The notes beneath the pieces are model-generated. The model was given only the letters and a program-made list of their open reading frames with translations, was not told the origin of the DNA and ran no database searches. The position numbers and the translations under genes were made by a program. From Trebouxia sp. TZW2008 (taxonomy: Eukaryota > Chlorophyta > Trebouxiophyceae > Trebouxiales > Trebouxiaceae), in the NCBI GenBank assembly GCA_002118135.1, contig BDIU01000395.1:1-64000 (forward strand): a stretch of DNA of 64,000 nt. Reading direction: 5' to 3'. Shown one piece after another: positions 44,675 to 57,800 of the stretch (position 1 is the first letter of the stretch; the number at the start of each line of letters is the position of its first letter).

Positions 44675-47409
44675 ATGGCAACAGTGTCGTACCAGCTCAC
44701 GCCTCAGTTGTCCTGTCATGCTTGGTCAGCAGACCAGCAGCACGTAGCCGTCTGCCCCAACAATCACGAGATATACGTATATAGAAAAGGTTCTGCTGGC
44801 CGGTTTGACCGCATCCACGTCCTCAGCGATCACGATCAGCTCGTGTCTGGGCTGGACTGGAGTTGGAACAGCAACCAGCTGGTCTCTTGCTCACATGACA
44901 GGAATAGCTATGTCTTCACCTGGCAGGATCAGACACTGAAGCCACAGATGGTGATCACACGACTCAGTAAAGCAGCCACTTGCGTCAGGTGGAGCCCATG
45001 CGAGCGCAAGTTTGCCATTGGCAGCGCAGCCAAAGCCATTTGCATTTGCTACTATGAGCAAGAAAGTAACTGGTGGGCCAGCAAACTGATCAGAAAGCAG
45101 CATGATTCTTCCATCCTCCAAGTTGCTTGGCACCCTGACAGCATTCTGCTAGCCACCGCGTCCAGCGATGCCAAGTGCAGAATATTCAGCACAGCCTTGC
45201 CAGGTAATGTCTCGCCCCAGCATGTTGCTATAGTTATTTCTCTTTGCAGCGGCTGCTTTGACAAATAAGTGAATTGGTCTGATATCACATTGTCCTTATT
45301 CAAAGGTACCACTGCAAACATTTGCTTGTGATTGGTTCCCACTTGCGCTGTCCTTACACCGAGAGGGTCACATTGAGTGACGTATGAGGACAAATTGCTG
45401 TACCTGCCTTGTCTCGCCAAAAACATCGCTTGACTTGCCTTCACTAAGTCAGGTGCAGCAACAATTGTGCTATGCAGGCATTGACCCTGACAGCAGCCTA
45501 GCTGGTACCTCAGCAAAGTTTGGCGATTGTGTGCTGCAAGTGGACAGCTTGTCTGGCTGGTGCCATGCAGTAGCTTGGTCACCATCAGGTGCTCTTGTGT
45601 TATAACTCCTGCTGTCACAGTCTCATTTACTCAGTCGTGATTATGCACACACCTCTCATTGCAGTATTTTCTCTTTATCGCAACTGCGTTAATTACCAAG
45701 AAGAATGTCTTTATTCAGAGATCCCACTGCAGTTACAAAGCAGCAATTTGTTCCCAAATGCCTTGTGCTTACACCAAGAATCTGCTTTTGTCCAGCATTC
45801 TCCTGAAGAGAAACTACTGTGCTTTCAGGACAACTGCCCAACAATCTGTTAATGCCCCCATCTTTGTTGTGCCAGCCCTTCCTCTGAATGACACTCAACT
45901 ACACTTACAGCTAAGCTGGGTCAAGTGCAAAGCCTGACAGTGGAGCACAGGGTTGTGTACAAAAGGGCATGCAATCAGCACGCAAGGAATGCAGAACTCA
46001 GAAATTACGTTTTACATTGGCAAGATGTCAGCAATGATGGGAGCCACTGTTTTGCAGGTACACACTTGTGCTTCACCAGTCACGGATCTACCACACACTT
46101 CATATCAGGCTTGGATGGCACAGCCTTGCTGAACAGCAGCCCACTGAGACAAGACCAAGCTACAGGTGCTGACAAACCAATGCAGCATCAGCTGCCACAT
46201 CAGCTGCAGCAACAGTGCATACCGCACAGACAGCTGCCTTTCAAGGTGAGGTAGGTTACACCTTCTAAAGCCTGTAAAAGCAGCCACACCGCGCTGCAAG
46301 GACCTCACCTCCCTTCATGCACAGTTCAAATGGTTTAGGATAGCACCAGACCAAACTGGTTGGAATCAGTTGATTGGTTCAGTACATACCTAGCTGGGCC
46401 TGATGAGCCTAACTAGCATACGCTTAGAATGACTTAATGAATGAAAATCTAATAACGCTGTTTACCTCTGCATTCTGGCAGCAATGTCTTGGCGCATGCA
46501 AGGTGTGTACCCCACGTGGTCATGAACTTCTACATTTTGCAGGCTACAAATCCCCAATGGGTGCAGATTGTGAGTCTGCTGTGATTATCAGCTTCACCAG
46601 ATGAGCTTTGGAAAGCCCTCTACAAGAGAAACAAAGAACTGCACTGCTGCAATGTCTCAATGCAGGTAGCAGCCTTTGTTCAGGAGGACATGCTTGTTGC
46701 TGGGGGCTTTGATGGGGAGATGTACTTGTTTGTACGCAAGCGACAACAATGGCAGCTGAGCACAGCCCTTGAAGGTACGGCTCAGATATATCTGCTGTCT
46801 ATTTGGTACCAAGCATTGGCCCAATCCTATCCACATTGGTTGCTGCAGGCTGTACAGTATGATGCTGCAGATTGGCCATGTTACAAACAATTTGTGACCG
46901 TACCACAATGTCTTACATTTCTGAGACATGTCCTCACAGTCGCCTTTTACTTTCAAATGTGTTGACCTTCAAGGATATACTCTGAGTGCAGGAAATCCTA
47001 AACACTCACATGCCCAGACGAAGAAGCAATTGTCTGCTGATTTTCACAAAAAGTTGGACATGTTCAAGCAACACAGTGCTTCACCTGATACCAGCAAGGT
47101 GCGATTTAGTTCATGTTATGCATCCCTGAAGTGGCTGCATTGCTGCGACTGAACAACAGCATGAGCAGCCTGTGATGTCTTCAGTGGCCTGAATAAACAA
47201 GACAATTTGACTGTGCTGCCTGCTTTTGCTAGGTTGCTCAGAGAGGAATACAATCTCGTGACGCTGGGCCTCACAAATCAGCCCACACCAACTGCATCAC
47301 TGATCTTCACACCTTCATGGATCAGCACAGAAAGAGCCTATGCACATTCTCGACAGCTGGCCTGGATGGGCGAATTGTACTGTGGGATGCTCCACAGAAT
47401 GCTGTTTGA
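44675..47409 (+). CDS. ARPC1: Actin-related protein 2/3 complex subunit 1 (ARPC1/p40)
   Basis: ARPC1 is the WD40 propeller subunit of the Arp2/3 complex, which nucleates branched actin filaments. Exons: 44675-45203, 45478-45588, 46058-46245, 46666-46774, 46992-47098 and 47233-47409. All phases agree, giving 406 residues against about 370 in animals. The N-terminus shows the expected family order: HAWSADQQHVAVCPNNHEIY, WSPCERKFAIGSAAKAICIC, the VAWHPDSILLATASSDAKCR blade, then SGWCHAVAWSPSG and a GLDGRIVLWDAP final blade. Exon 3 has a Gln/His-rich insert (about 25 residues) not typical of the family. The start ATG is the first in frame and gives the normal N-terminus. Introns 1 and 2 carry MITE sequences; exon relics are far scarcer than in neighbouring genes. 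Confidence 0.95.
45285..45412. mobile_element. MITE fragment in ARPC1 intron 1
   Basis: TGTCCTTATTCA, GCTGTCCTTACACC and a terminal GCTGTA match the pogo-like family at 8955. The left end is missing. Confidence 0.5.
45662..45829. mobile_element. Pogo-like MITE in ARPC1 intron 2
   Basis: This 168-bp copy has terminal repeats CAGTATTTTCTCTTTATCG on the left and, on the other strand, CAGTAGTTTCTCTTCAGGAG on the right. The interior matches the element at 8955 (AATGTCTTTATTCAGAG, CTGCAGTTACAAAGCA, GCTTACACC). No flanking TA is left, so it is an old insertion. Confidence 0.68.
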
Positions 47410-47607
47410 GCAAACTTTCAGCTTCATGTTGTATGAACCGCAGCCCTTTTGCTCTAAGAAGTTGTTGCTGTGGATACTGGGGGAGCTGCAACAACGCCTT
47501 CACCAAGGCAATTGAGGCATTTTTGCTGTCCAGTGGCCTGACAAGCAGGGCATGCAGTGTTCCTTTGTATCAATGGATCTTTGAAGGGGGACCAGTCCAA
47601 AATCTGG

Positions 47608-48137
47608 TCACCTGCATGTGCAACCAGAGAACGAGCTCAACTTAAGATCATCTAGGGCTATTTCATTTGCCTGTGTGTCCATCTGCTGACCTTTGCAAAT
47701 CTGGCAAGCCTGAGTGGTCCTTCTGGCACAGACTGGACAGCTCACTCCATGCGTTTGCTGCACAGATGAACAATGAGCTTCTTGCTCATTAGAATTTCTC
47801 AGTGTCGGTACTGTAAACTCACCAGATGCCGTTTGACTCCTCTGCGCACTCCAGCTCTTGCAAGCTTGATCGTGATGTGACCACCAACGCTGACTAGCCC
47901 TAACGTGCCCCCTGTGACAGCGATGAATACCACGCCAGGTGATCTCACCAGCGATCCGAGCATAACAGTCGTTAGTCCAACTGCCAGCCGGCTGTCAACA
48001 CTCAATGCTCCTGTAGTATGTATGTACGAGCCGAGCTGGATGAAGCAATGAGCACGGCTGCGACAGAGTGAAACTTTGCACAGCGAAGGGGGTTGCTCCG
48101 GAACCAATCTCAGCGTTGATGGAGAAAACCAGTTCAT
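47608..48137 (-). CDS. Hypothetical small membrane protein with C-terminal zinc-ribbon-like motif
   Basis: Exons 48137-47823 and 47757-47608 join in phase 0 at CATCTG|GTGAGT and GTGCAG|CAAACG, giving 154 residues. The N-terminal 40 residues are Ser/Arg/Cys-rich and could target an organelle. The middle has two hydrophobic segments (LAVGLTTVMLGSLV and VVFIAVTGGTLGLVSVGG), then a basic stretch. The end carries two CxxC pairs, SCPVCARRTTQACQICKG, like a small zinc ribbon, with an acidic tail and a TGA at 47608. No family is recognised. It converges on ARPC1, with stops 198 bp apart, and lies downstream of the kinase gene on the same strand. Confidence 0.5.
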
Positions 48138-48802
48138 TACCCGAATCTTGGCAGCTCTTTGTCATGTTATCTCGAATTTTCAGTATGAGACTTCGCGAGT
48201 GGGTTTTTGCAGAAGACCAGTAAAGGCACCAACAGCACCGTTGCATAGCACCTTGAGAGCAGAGGAAGCAACATCATTACAGCTATTGATTGCAGCTCTA
48301 GCCAGGTGGCCATGCGCATGCGACAATCTTTACCCTACAAAGCAATACGCCAGGTGTTGCAACTTTTCTGCGTCATGTAAAATCGTGTTGCATTTTGGCA
48401 AACTAAAATCCCTTCCCTGAGCAAGGGCAAGTTATTACATTTTGCACTTGCCAAAGTTATAACACATCCAGTGGCCTATCATCGGACTACTTCATTAACG
48501 TGAACAGGTTCAGCATCTGATTGCTGCGCAGTGGCAAAACCAACAGGATAAAGGCCTAATCTGGAAAAGAGAAAAGTAAATGTAACGTCAACTACTTACA
48601 TGAACCAGATACACAGGTTGCTTGTACAAGTACATGTGAAACTGAGCAAACCCGAGCTGAGATTGCCAAGTTGCGCGCTGAAAATGACAGTCAGGAAATC
48701 ACTGCTTGAGCTGGTCAACAGCAGGAGAACTGCTTCATGCACAGACCTCAATTTGTTCTCCTGCCAAATTTGAACACTGCACAAACTTCAAGCAATGCAT
48801 AC
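48138..48802. other. Spacer between kinase and small membrane-protein gene
   Basis: This 665-bp stretch between two minus-strand genes should hold the kinase 3' end and the promoter of the downstream gene. No further feature is supported. Confidence 0.5.
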
Positions 48803-51800
48803 TCAGTGACTTTTAGTTGAATTTTGCTGTGCAGGAAAATGTGGAGCTGTCTCCAGCATATCCTGAAATGGCAAAGTCCCCCCACTAAACGTGTGCCGTC
48901 GAACGAGGTTTTGGTTCTTGTGTCGTAGTCTTCGCAGCTTCTGCTGCGACTTGGCGCCAGACAAAGGATGGTACTGGACATTCTCAAGCTGGTCATGTTG
49001 GTTGGCAGCACCTGAATGTTTCCACAGTCAGCGTTGAGCTCATGTGTAACACAACAGTTGCAAGAGATCATGCGACCTGTCATCTGTTTTGTTTGCACCT
49101 GGATCTTCCCAAACTTGGTGTCGAGCTCATGTGTTGCAACAGATCATGCATGCGTGAGCAGTGCAGTTGACGTGCCAGCTGCTTGAGATTTCGACGTCCA
49201 AAATTGAGCAGGTCATGAAGACATGCAAGCTACTAAATATGCAAATAGACAAACAGCCCGTGTCAAAGCGCAACAGCCACTTGCCTTCACCAGCCCTGAG
49301 ACGATTTTCTGCAGAGTTGACTTGCTGAAGCATCTGATTGTTTGCAGTTGTGGTGACATTCAATAATGATGATTCCTTGATGCAGAATCAAGGATTGCAA
49401 TTTCAAACAGGCAAACATCAACTGCCGATAGAGACACAAGACATGAGCAACTTACTGGACAAAAGCTCTAGGCCACCAACAGGTGCACTGCCAAAGAAGG
49501 GCCGATCTGTCTCATAGATCTGCAGCGGCGTGCGCTTGGATTCATCACCAGGGTCCTTCCTGAGGGGGGTGGGGGTCTGCTGGGGGGCGGGCCCTGCCGC
49601 CCTGTGGGGGGTCTGACCCACCACAGGCAGCTTGTTCAGATTTGGAGGCACCATGCTGCTGGTTGCCAACCTTGGCACCTCTGCAATCAGCAGACAGCCA
49701 GGTGAGACATGAAGCTGCGTTTTGATGAGCGGTTGTTGAATGCATCAGAATCTGGTTCAAGTGTATCAGGGTGGCTGCAAGGCAGCTTGTGCAGTTCTCC
49801 AGCCCAAAGGGGGTGTAGGACTCCTTAGTGCCCTGTGATTGGTGCTTCCAGCCCTGAGTCCTCGTCCCAGGCCAGCTGCTGAAAGGCAAAGGTTTAACAG
49901 CCAATTGGCAACAAACTGTCATGCCCAAGTGTTCAAGCTCACAGGCAACATGCTTTTAGTGGGCAACCTTGGCAGCTCTGCATTGACAACAGCTTGCTTG
50001 CAGTTGGCACATGCACTGTAAAGGCAGCAACAAGAGATACTGCTGAGGCGTAGGCCCTGCTGCCCGCGGGGGGCCCTGACCCCCACCAGGCAGCTTGTTG
50101 AGGTCAGGCGCCATAATGCTGCTAGAGCCAAGCCCCAGCCAGAGGGAACCTTTGCATTAGCAGACAGCTTTGGTGAGACAAACCACAATGCACTGAGAAA
50201 GCAATAGCAGGAGTGCCTATGCAAGACCTTGCTACAATCCAAAATGGCAGATGAGCCTTTTAGGGGCAGAGCCATGTCACAACATGCTTTTACTACAGAC
50301 ACCAACTTGTTCCTAGCCCCTGTCAAGTCAAGTCAGCCGCTGCAAAAATGTGTATTGCAGCTGCATGGTGGGATGGTGCTTGATGATATGTCATGCTGGA
50401 GGGTGGCCATACCAGTGAGAGTCTTCTGCAGCTTCTGCTTGCTAGTGGCTCCTTCTAACAGGCCCCGTATGGACACTATCACATGCTGAAAGCTGGGGCG
50501 GTCACTGGGCTCCTGATTCCAGCATGCCTGCGATGCAGCAGCAATATAAGTCTGAAGCGGTTGAGTGGTCAGTGCGTCAGCTGAAAGGTTGCGTGAGTTG
50601 CAGAAAGCTGGGCCGGTCACCGGGCTCCTGGTACCAACATGCCTGCAAAGCAGAGTCACTTCAGGTCCATTGTCAATCGCTAACTGATTGATTGATTGAT
50701 TGATCGATCGATCGATCGATGGACTGATTGGTTGGTTGATTGATTGATTCATTCATTGGTTGGTCAACTGGGTGTGTGTTAATGATTGCATGACATGCCC
50801 AGAACTGGGGCAGTCACCAGGCTACTGACTGCAGCACACCTGCAAAGCATATTCTGGTGATGGACAAGCATATCGGCCTGTAGATGCATGAAAGTAGCAT
50901 CAGATTGTCTTGTGCAATCAAGTGGTGACTGCTTGTTGATCAGTAGTTGAGTTCGGGTGTAATTTGGTTGATCAAGTGCTTGCTCATTTGATTCCTTAAA
51001 CAGTTGGTTATTCAGTCTACCACTTGCTTGATGAGATGACTGAATGATGATTAGCATGATTGACATACAAGTAGATCAAGGCGTACCTTCATGAGGTCGA
51101 TGTACTCTTTGATGCCGGGCAGTGGTTGGCCAGGCAAAGCTGCCAAGTCTGGGATGGCTGGCCGATCCTGTGCTGCCAGTCTCAGCATGATCTGCAACAC
51201 GTACAAAGCTGCTAAGAAACAGACTCTGAGGCAGCAGAGAGTGTTCATCAAGCATGTGTGCAACACAAAACAGGCGTTTGATAATGATCACCAGTTAAAC
51301 AGCATGATTTGAAACATGCAGAACAGCCGGTGGAGGCACCAATTGTGTTCAACAATACCATGCTGGCTTGACTTGCACCAAGCATGCATCTATCACTAAC
51401 AAATCACAGGTCGCAGACAGTCAGTACAGTAACCTGATGAATGCAGCGAATGCCTGACAAGATGGACATTCTGCCTGCATGCAAGCTCATCAGACATGGC
51501 GTCCAGGCTCTGACCAAACAAAACAATGGCATCAAGTACAAGACTTGAACCCAAGCAAGAGGCGCTTGATATTGCATGAAGTCACTGACCTGAAAGGGGT
51601 TGAGCTCCTCCCAGGGCATGTCCCATGTCATCATCTCCCACATGATGATGCCAAAGGAGTACACATCTGCTGCCTTGCTATGGTCATGGTTCTCCACCAC
51701 CTGTAGCGCATGCGCAGTCAAGCATTTGCAAATTTACTGTGCTGCATAACATATGTGTGTCTGCAGCCTTGCTCTGATCATTCTCCGCCACCTGTAGTGT

Positions 51801-54800
51801 GTTCACAGCTGTGTCAAGTCAGAGACTCAGCGTTGGCAAAGGCACTCTGCTCCTTCATTGTCACGTGAGTACACGTCTGCAGCCTTGCTATGATCATGGG
51901 CTTCCACAAATTACATTGCATGCAGTTCTTTTGAGAGGTGCGATACACTTCAGCTGATCATGATGATGACGATGATGACAATGACTACGATGACTACAAT
52001 GACGATGGTGAAGATGGTGATGAAGAACATGATGATGGTGAAGGTGATGAAGATGGTGATGGTGATGGTGATGGTGATGGTGATGATTATGGTGATGGCA
52101 GTGAAGATGATGATGCTGGTGAAGATGATGATGATGATGATGGTGAAGATGGTGGTGAAGATGGTGATGACGATGATGCAGTGTGCAGGATGTGGTATGC
52201 AAGTTGTCAAGGTTGCAGCCTTGCTGTGGTCATCATTCTCCTCCAGATGTGTTGCATGCACAGCTGTCTCAGATCAAAGTCAGCATGAGCCAAGACGCTT
52301 TGGTACTCTGAGATATGGTGTCTGCTGCCCTACTATGGTCCTGCTTCTCAGCCACTTGTTGTGGCTATCGCTACAAACCATAGTAAAGCAGCATAACTTT
52401 GACAAATAGGCGCCATACATCAAACAGACAGGTCTTTTATTTGAAGGCAAACAGGTATTGATATCTGTACAGCATGCGCACCTCAGGAGCAAGCCATCTG
52501 GGGTTGTTGGCCAGCAAGGAGTTGACAGAGGAGCCAGAGCCGTTGGTCTGCACCATGCGACTCAGGTTGAAGTCCGTCACCTTCACACGCCAGTGCCGCT
52601 CCACCAGCATGTTGGGCGATTTCAGGTCCCGGTGTAGAATGGACGGCTTGTGGGAGTGCAAGTGTAAGACACCCTGCAAAGGCACAGACTGTCCAGACAG
52701 GACCGCAAGGAGAAGTCACCTTGACCCGCCAGTGCCGCTCCACCAACATGCGACAGACTGCAGTGCAGAATGGATGGCTTGTGGGAGTGCAAGTGCAGAA
52801 CACCCTGCAGGAATGCAGCTTGTTAAGGGCGCTTTTGGGCAACTTTGACCTTTTGATACTATGGCCATCAGCATGCTGGGCAACTTCAGGTCACGATGCA
52901 GAATGGACGGCACGTGAGATTGCAAGTGCAAGACATCCTGCAAAGACATAAACAGTCAGAAAACTCATGTGTTGGAAAACAACATGTGCCTTCAGGGCCT
53001 CTGCTGATCACATGTGTCATATGCTGATGTGTCCTGTGTACCAGCATGTTGGATGACTTCAGGTCCCGGTGCAGAGTGGATGGCTTAAGGAAATGCAAGT
53101 GCAACATGCCGTGCAGAGACACAGACTGCTTGGTGGGACTTTGGAGAAGCTTGGGTCTTGCATGAACGCTGCGTGGACACAGAATGTATAGCTGTACGCC
53201 TTGACATGCCAGTGGCGCTCCACCAGCGGTTCCATTCAGGAAGCCCTTGATGCAATAATTGTATATCTCCAGAGACACTGGTCCTTGCATTTGTTCTTGA
53301 CTGCAAGAATCAATGCAGTCAGATCTGATTGTGTCCCAATTGCATTGTCTGCCTTGATAATGTCTTCATATCGGAAGTCTTGTTATCAAGACTTCATCAC
53401 ACAGGATTGATAAGCTTTCTTCTACCTTAGCAGCATCCAGAGCAATGTTGAGGCGACTGCTCCAGTCCAGCTGCTATGCACAAGCAAGGCTGGTAAGTGC
53501 CTTCCTCAGCACAACAAACAGGGACCCACAACCACACAATTTGCCACAAATGGGACCGTGCTGCGACAATTGACCAGCTATCAAGTTGCATGCTTGCAGA
53601 GGTCAGTTCAAGTTGATGCCTGCACCTTGGCAGCATCCAGAGCCATGCTGAGGCGCCGACTCCAGTCTAGCTGTTGGGCAAAGGCGGGGCTAGTACGTGC
53701 CTTCCTCAGCACGTCAAACAGAGACCCTCGGGCGCAGAACTCGGTCACAATGCATGGGGGCTCCAGGCACATGCCCATGAACATGACCACGTTTGGGTGG
53801 CGCAGGCTTGCCATGATAGACACCTGCGACATGCAAGGCGGATCAAAATGGGTTGTCTAGGTGCAGAACTCAGTCACAATGCAGGGGCCTCCAAGCATGT
53901 GCCCATGAACATGACCACGCTTGGATAGCGCAGGCTTGCCATGATAGACACCTGCAACAATGAAAGGCGGATCAGAATGGGTTGTTTAGGCGCAGAACTC
54001 AGTCACAAGGCAGGGGTGCTCCAGGCACATGTCCATGAACATGACCACATTTGGGTGGCGCAGGCTTGCCACAATAGACACCTGCGGAAGGCAGATCAGA
54101 ATGGGTTGTCTAGGTGCAGAACTCGGTCACAATGCAGTCGGCCTCCAAGCACATGCCCATGAACATGACCACGCTGGGATAGCGCAGGCTTGCCATGATA
54201 GACAACTGCAACAAAGAAAGGCAGAGCAGAATGGGTTGTTTAGGCGCAGAACTCAGTCACAATGCAGGAATGCTCCAGGCACGTGCCCGTGAACATGACC
54301 ATATTGGGTTGCCGCAGGCTTGCTATGATACAGACCTGCCACTATAGAAAGGACATTGAGAGGATGCACAGGCATCAAAGCCTGCAGCATGAGTCAATTT
54401 GTTGATGACAAAACATTCAGCTGCTAGTCACATGGCAGCCCATGTGAGTTGCTGGCAAAGAAAGAGACCGCTGCAGCAGCACAGACTAAGAAGCTTTGTG
54501 GCCTTTCCACTCTCCCTGCATGTCACCGCACATTTGGCTCACACTGCATGTCACCGCACATTTGGCTCACAGCGAGCTGGGAATACGGCAAATTGTTGCA
54601 GAATTACTGTCACTTCTCCGTGTATGGACATTGGACATATGGACATGCTCATTTTAAGCACAATGCAATTGGGTGTTGAGCACTGCAATCTGGCAGCAGT
54701 GATGCCTGTGAGGAACAAAATTGTGTGATAAGAATGTTGTTCTGAATTATCAAAGAGAGTTGTTATCAAGAGAATTACTGTATCAGGCACAGACACAAAC

Positions 54801-57800
54801 CTCTCTCTCCAAAGTGCGCATAGCTGCTGTAGCAGGCTTGTCTAGTGAATCAACAGTCGGCTGTCCATCATCAACAACAGCCTCTGCATCAGTCACCCCT
54901 ATCAAGCCCTTGGCAACCTTCTTCTTCTCGCCGCCTTGCTGTGGGTGATTGTCATCAGAGCTTTCAGTCCAAGGCTGTAGGGTTGCTGGATCCTGGGGCT
55001 GAACCTCGCTGTTTGGCGCCAAATGCTGCATTTCTATCAATACCTTGATAGCCACGTCTGTCTCCTGCCATCTGCCAAGATACACCTGCAATGCTAAAGC
55101 ATCTAGTGAGTCACTGTGAGCTGTCAGTCCAAGGCTGTAGTGTTGCTGGATCCTGGGGCTGAACCTCACTTTTTGATGCCAAATGCTGCATCTCTATCAA
55201 CACCTTGATAGCCACGTCTGTCTCCTGCCATCTGCCAAGATACCCCTGCAATGCTGGTAGATGTTTAGTGACTCATTCTGTGCAGAGTGCTTGCTGCCAG
55301 GCTATAGCTGGGTCCTGGGGCTGAACCTCACTATTTGACGCCAAATGCAGCATCTCAATCAACACCTTGATGGCCACGTCTGTCTCCTGCCATCTGCCGA
55401 GATAAACCTGCAATACTACCGCATGTCAGTGACTTACCCTCTGCACAGCACATGGTACAAGCCTTATGCTGCATACATTGTGTCATGCATGTTTTGGTCT
55501 GACTGCCAACTGCGAAATCTGTATCTCTACACCATGATAGCAACATCCGTCTCTTACCATGTGCCGAGATACACAAGCAAATCCCTGGACCCATCAGCCC
55601 AATCATGCAGCAGAATCTCTGGCGCACAAAGGTATGAGCAGCGAGCAAAGGTCATGGGCACTGCAAATTCCCCGGCTTGTTAGCCCAAACATGCGGCAAA
55701 ACGATGAGCACAAAGGTATGAGCAAAAGAAAACGGATATATAGCCCTACAGTATGCGCTCAGAAGGCAGCTCATTGCGCATGTATGTACCGGGTCACTGC
55801 GTAGTCAAAGCCTGCCTGACAAGCACTTGCAGTGAAATTATGATTGTACTCACCAGGCCAATGGAGCCATCGCCAATTTTGCGCTTGATTTGCAGCTGAT
55901 TGTACTCGATCACAGAGCAGTTCATGGCCTCCAGGACCTCCCAGCTGCTACGGCTAGACACCTGGTCGTCCCTTGACCTACGATATGGCGAGGGGCTATA
56001 GCCTGAGTATGACTGTTGCCCACTGCCGTGATGCAAAGGCTCTGCAGTTGCACGTCTCCTGGGCACTGTTGTGGCGTCAGATTGCATGGCCTGTGCATGC
56101 AGATGTGCCTGAAGCTCTGACTGCGTGATGGATGACAGCTGCCTCCCTTCATGACTCCTACGTCTCTGCTGTGCCTGCTCATCTGTCCAGCGTGGAATGC
56201 GTTGGGATTCCGAAGAGCTGCGGGGTCTAGGGGTGATTTCAGGGGGCCGCAGAGGGGAGTCCTCATGCGTCCACGTATGTCTGCGTCCTATGTCAAACGG
56301 ACTGAGCCTGGGATCAGCGTTTTGCTCTGTCTGTTGTGCTGATGCTGACCATCGCGATGCATCACTGCTCACCGGCTGACTGTCATAGTCCAATGATGTC
56401 CCCTGCAGGTGCTGTGGGTTGACTGAAGTCTCTGAAGCTTCACGGGACACCAGGGCTGACTGTGGCCTTTGAACAGAAGCTTGCAAAGCGTGCTCAGCAT
56501 GGTTGCTTGGCGGAGGGGCAGCACGCTGCACTTCAGATGAAGAGGCGGCAGACGTGCTGGGTTGTGTGAAACTGTCCCCAGATGGACTGTCAGCTGGGTC
56601 TGTCATGAACGCCTCTTCACGAGACCGTGCTGAGTCAAAGCTTGCAAGCTGTCTGGGGCTTGTCTGTGTAGCACTGTCAGTTGTCTCTGCTGACGACGCT
56701 TGCTGGGAAGACGAAGCATCAGCTGTTGCAGGTGGCATGATGTGCAACAGCCGGCTAAGCTGATTGATAACATGCACAGCCTGCTCCCGGTCCAGCGCAC
56801 AAGCTGTACCTACAGATAAGTCTTTGTTGGTGTTACTTTGACTGCCTGCGTCATGACTGTGTGACTATTACTGCCAATGGACTGCTGTACCCTGCAGGAA
56901 TTGCCTCATGGCATATGTACTTAGCCATGCATTAGTGCAGCAATATTTGATGCTTGCAAGCAGGGACAGAATGCTGCCGGATGAAGATGCCTACATGCTG
57001 GGAGGCACGCTGTTTTCACAATGTGTGCATACCACCATTCCATGTGAACGCAAAGATCACAGCTGCTTCTTTTGCAGGCACCCAACGCTTCATGGCAAAC
57101 TGTCAGGGCTGAGTGTATTATCTATTTTGTTCTGCCGCTCCTGTTAGCAAATTCAACTTCAGCTTGCACCGGCAGCATTGCCGATTGCAGAAACACAGCC
57201 CCCTAGCTGAAGGCATGAGAAACATGTGTACCTGGCTGTGTGATCTGCACGCTGGCGGGCTCAGCATTGCTGTCAAGCCTGCCAGATGCCAGCTCTCTAG
57301 CCAGAAAGCCTAGAGCATGTGTGGTGCGAGCGGCAGACTCAGGAGTCAAGCCCTGTTCCAACAGATTGCAAACACCGCCGGAACGCCTGCACAGACATGC
57401 ATGCAGCTGAAGATTAGCAATTGATGTTACACCACAGACACCCCCAGAACATCTGCACACATGTATGCATGCAGCTGAAGGACAGCAATTGGTCAAGTGC
57501 AAAGCATTTGCCAACAGAGCGCCCCTAGCATCTGAAAGAGCAGATCACAATGACCTGCTTGCATTGAGACAAATTCCACGTCCAGAACAGGTGTAAGCTT
57601 GAGCATGAGCCTGGTCGTACAAAGCATTTGACATTGACCAGCACCTGTCTATAAGACGCACTGCCTGGCGCACACTTTGAAGGCAGAGCTGTGACAAAAC
57701 ATATAGAAGTGCAGCTGAGGGTACAAGAAAGTGTCGAGCAGAAGATACCTGGGCGAGCCTTGTTCTCCAATTTGCAGGTCCCAGACTTGCTGTGTCAATT

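Noticed and set aside
51938..52409. Long open frames on both strands encoding poly-Asp, poly-Met, poly-His and poly-Ile
   Set aside because: They are products of the (GAT)n block inside a kinase intron; low complexity in all frames, no splice logic and flanked by exon relics.
53824..54350. A second kinase gene suggested by repeated RHPNVVMFMG-like frames
   Set aside because: Each unit carries only the acceptor and first part of one exon, with indels and no donor; they are tandem relics in one intron.
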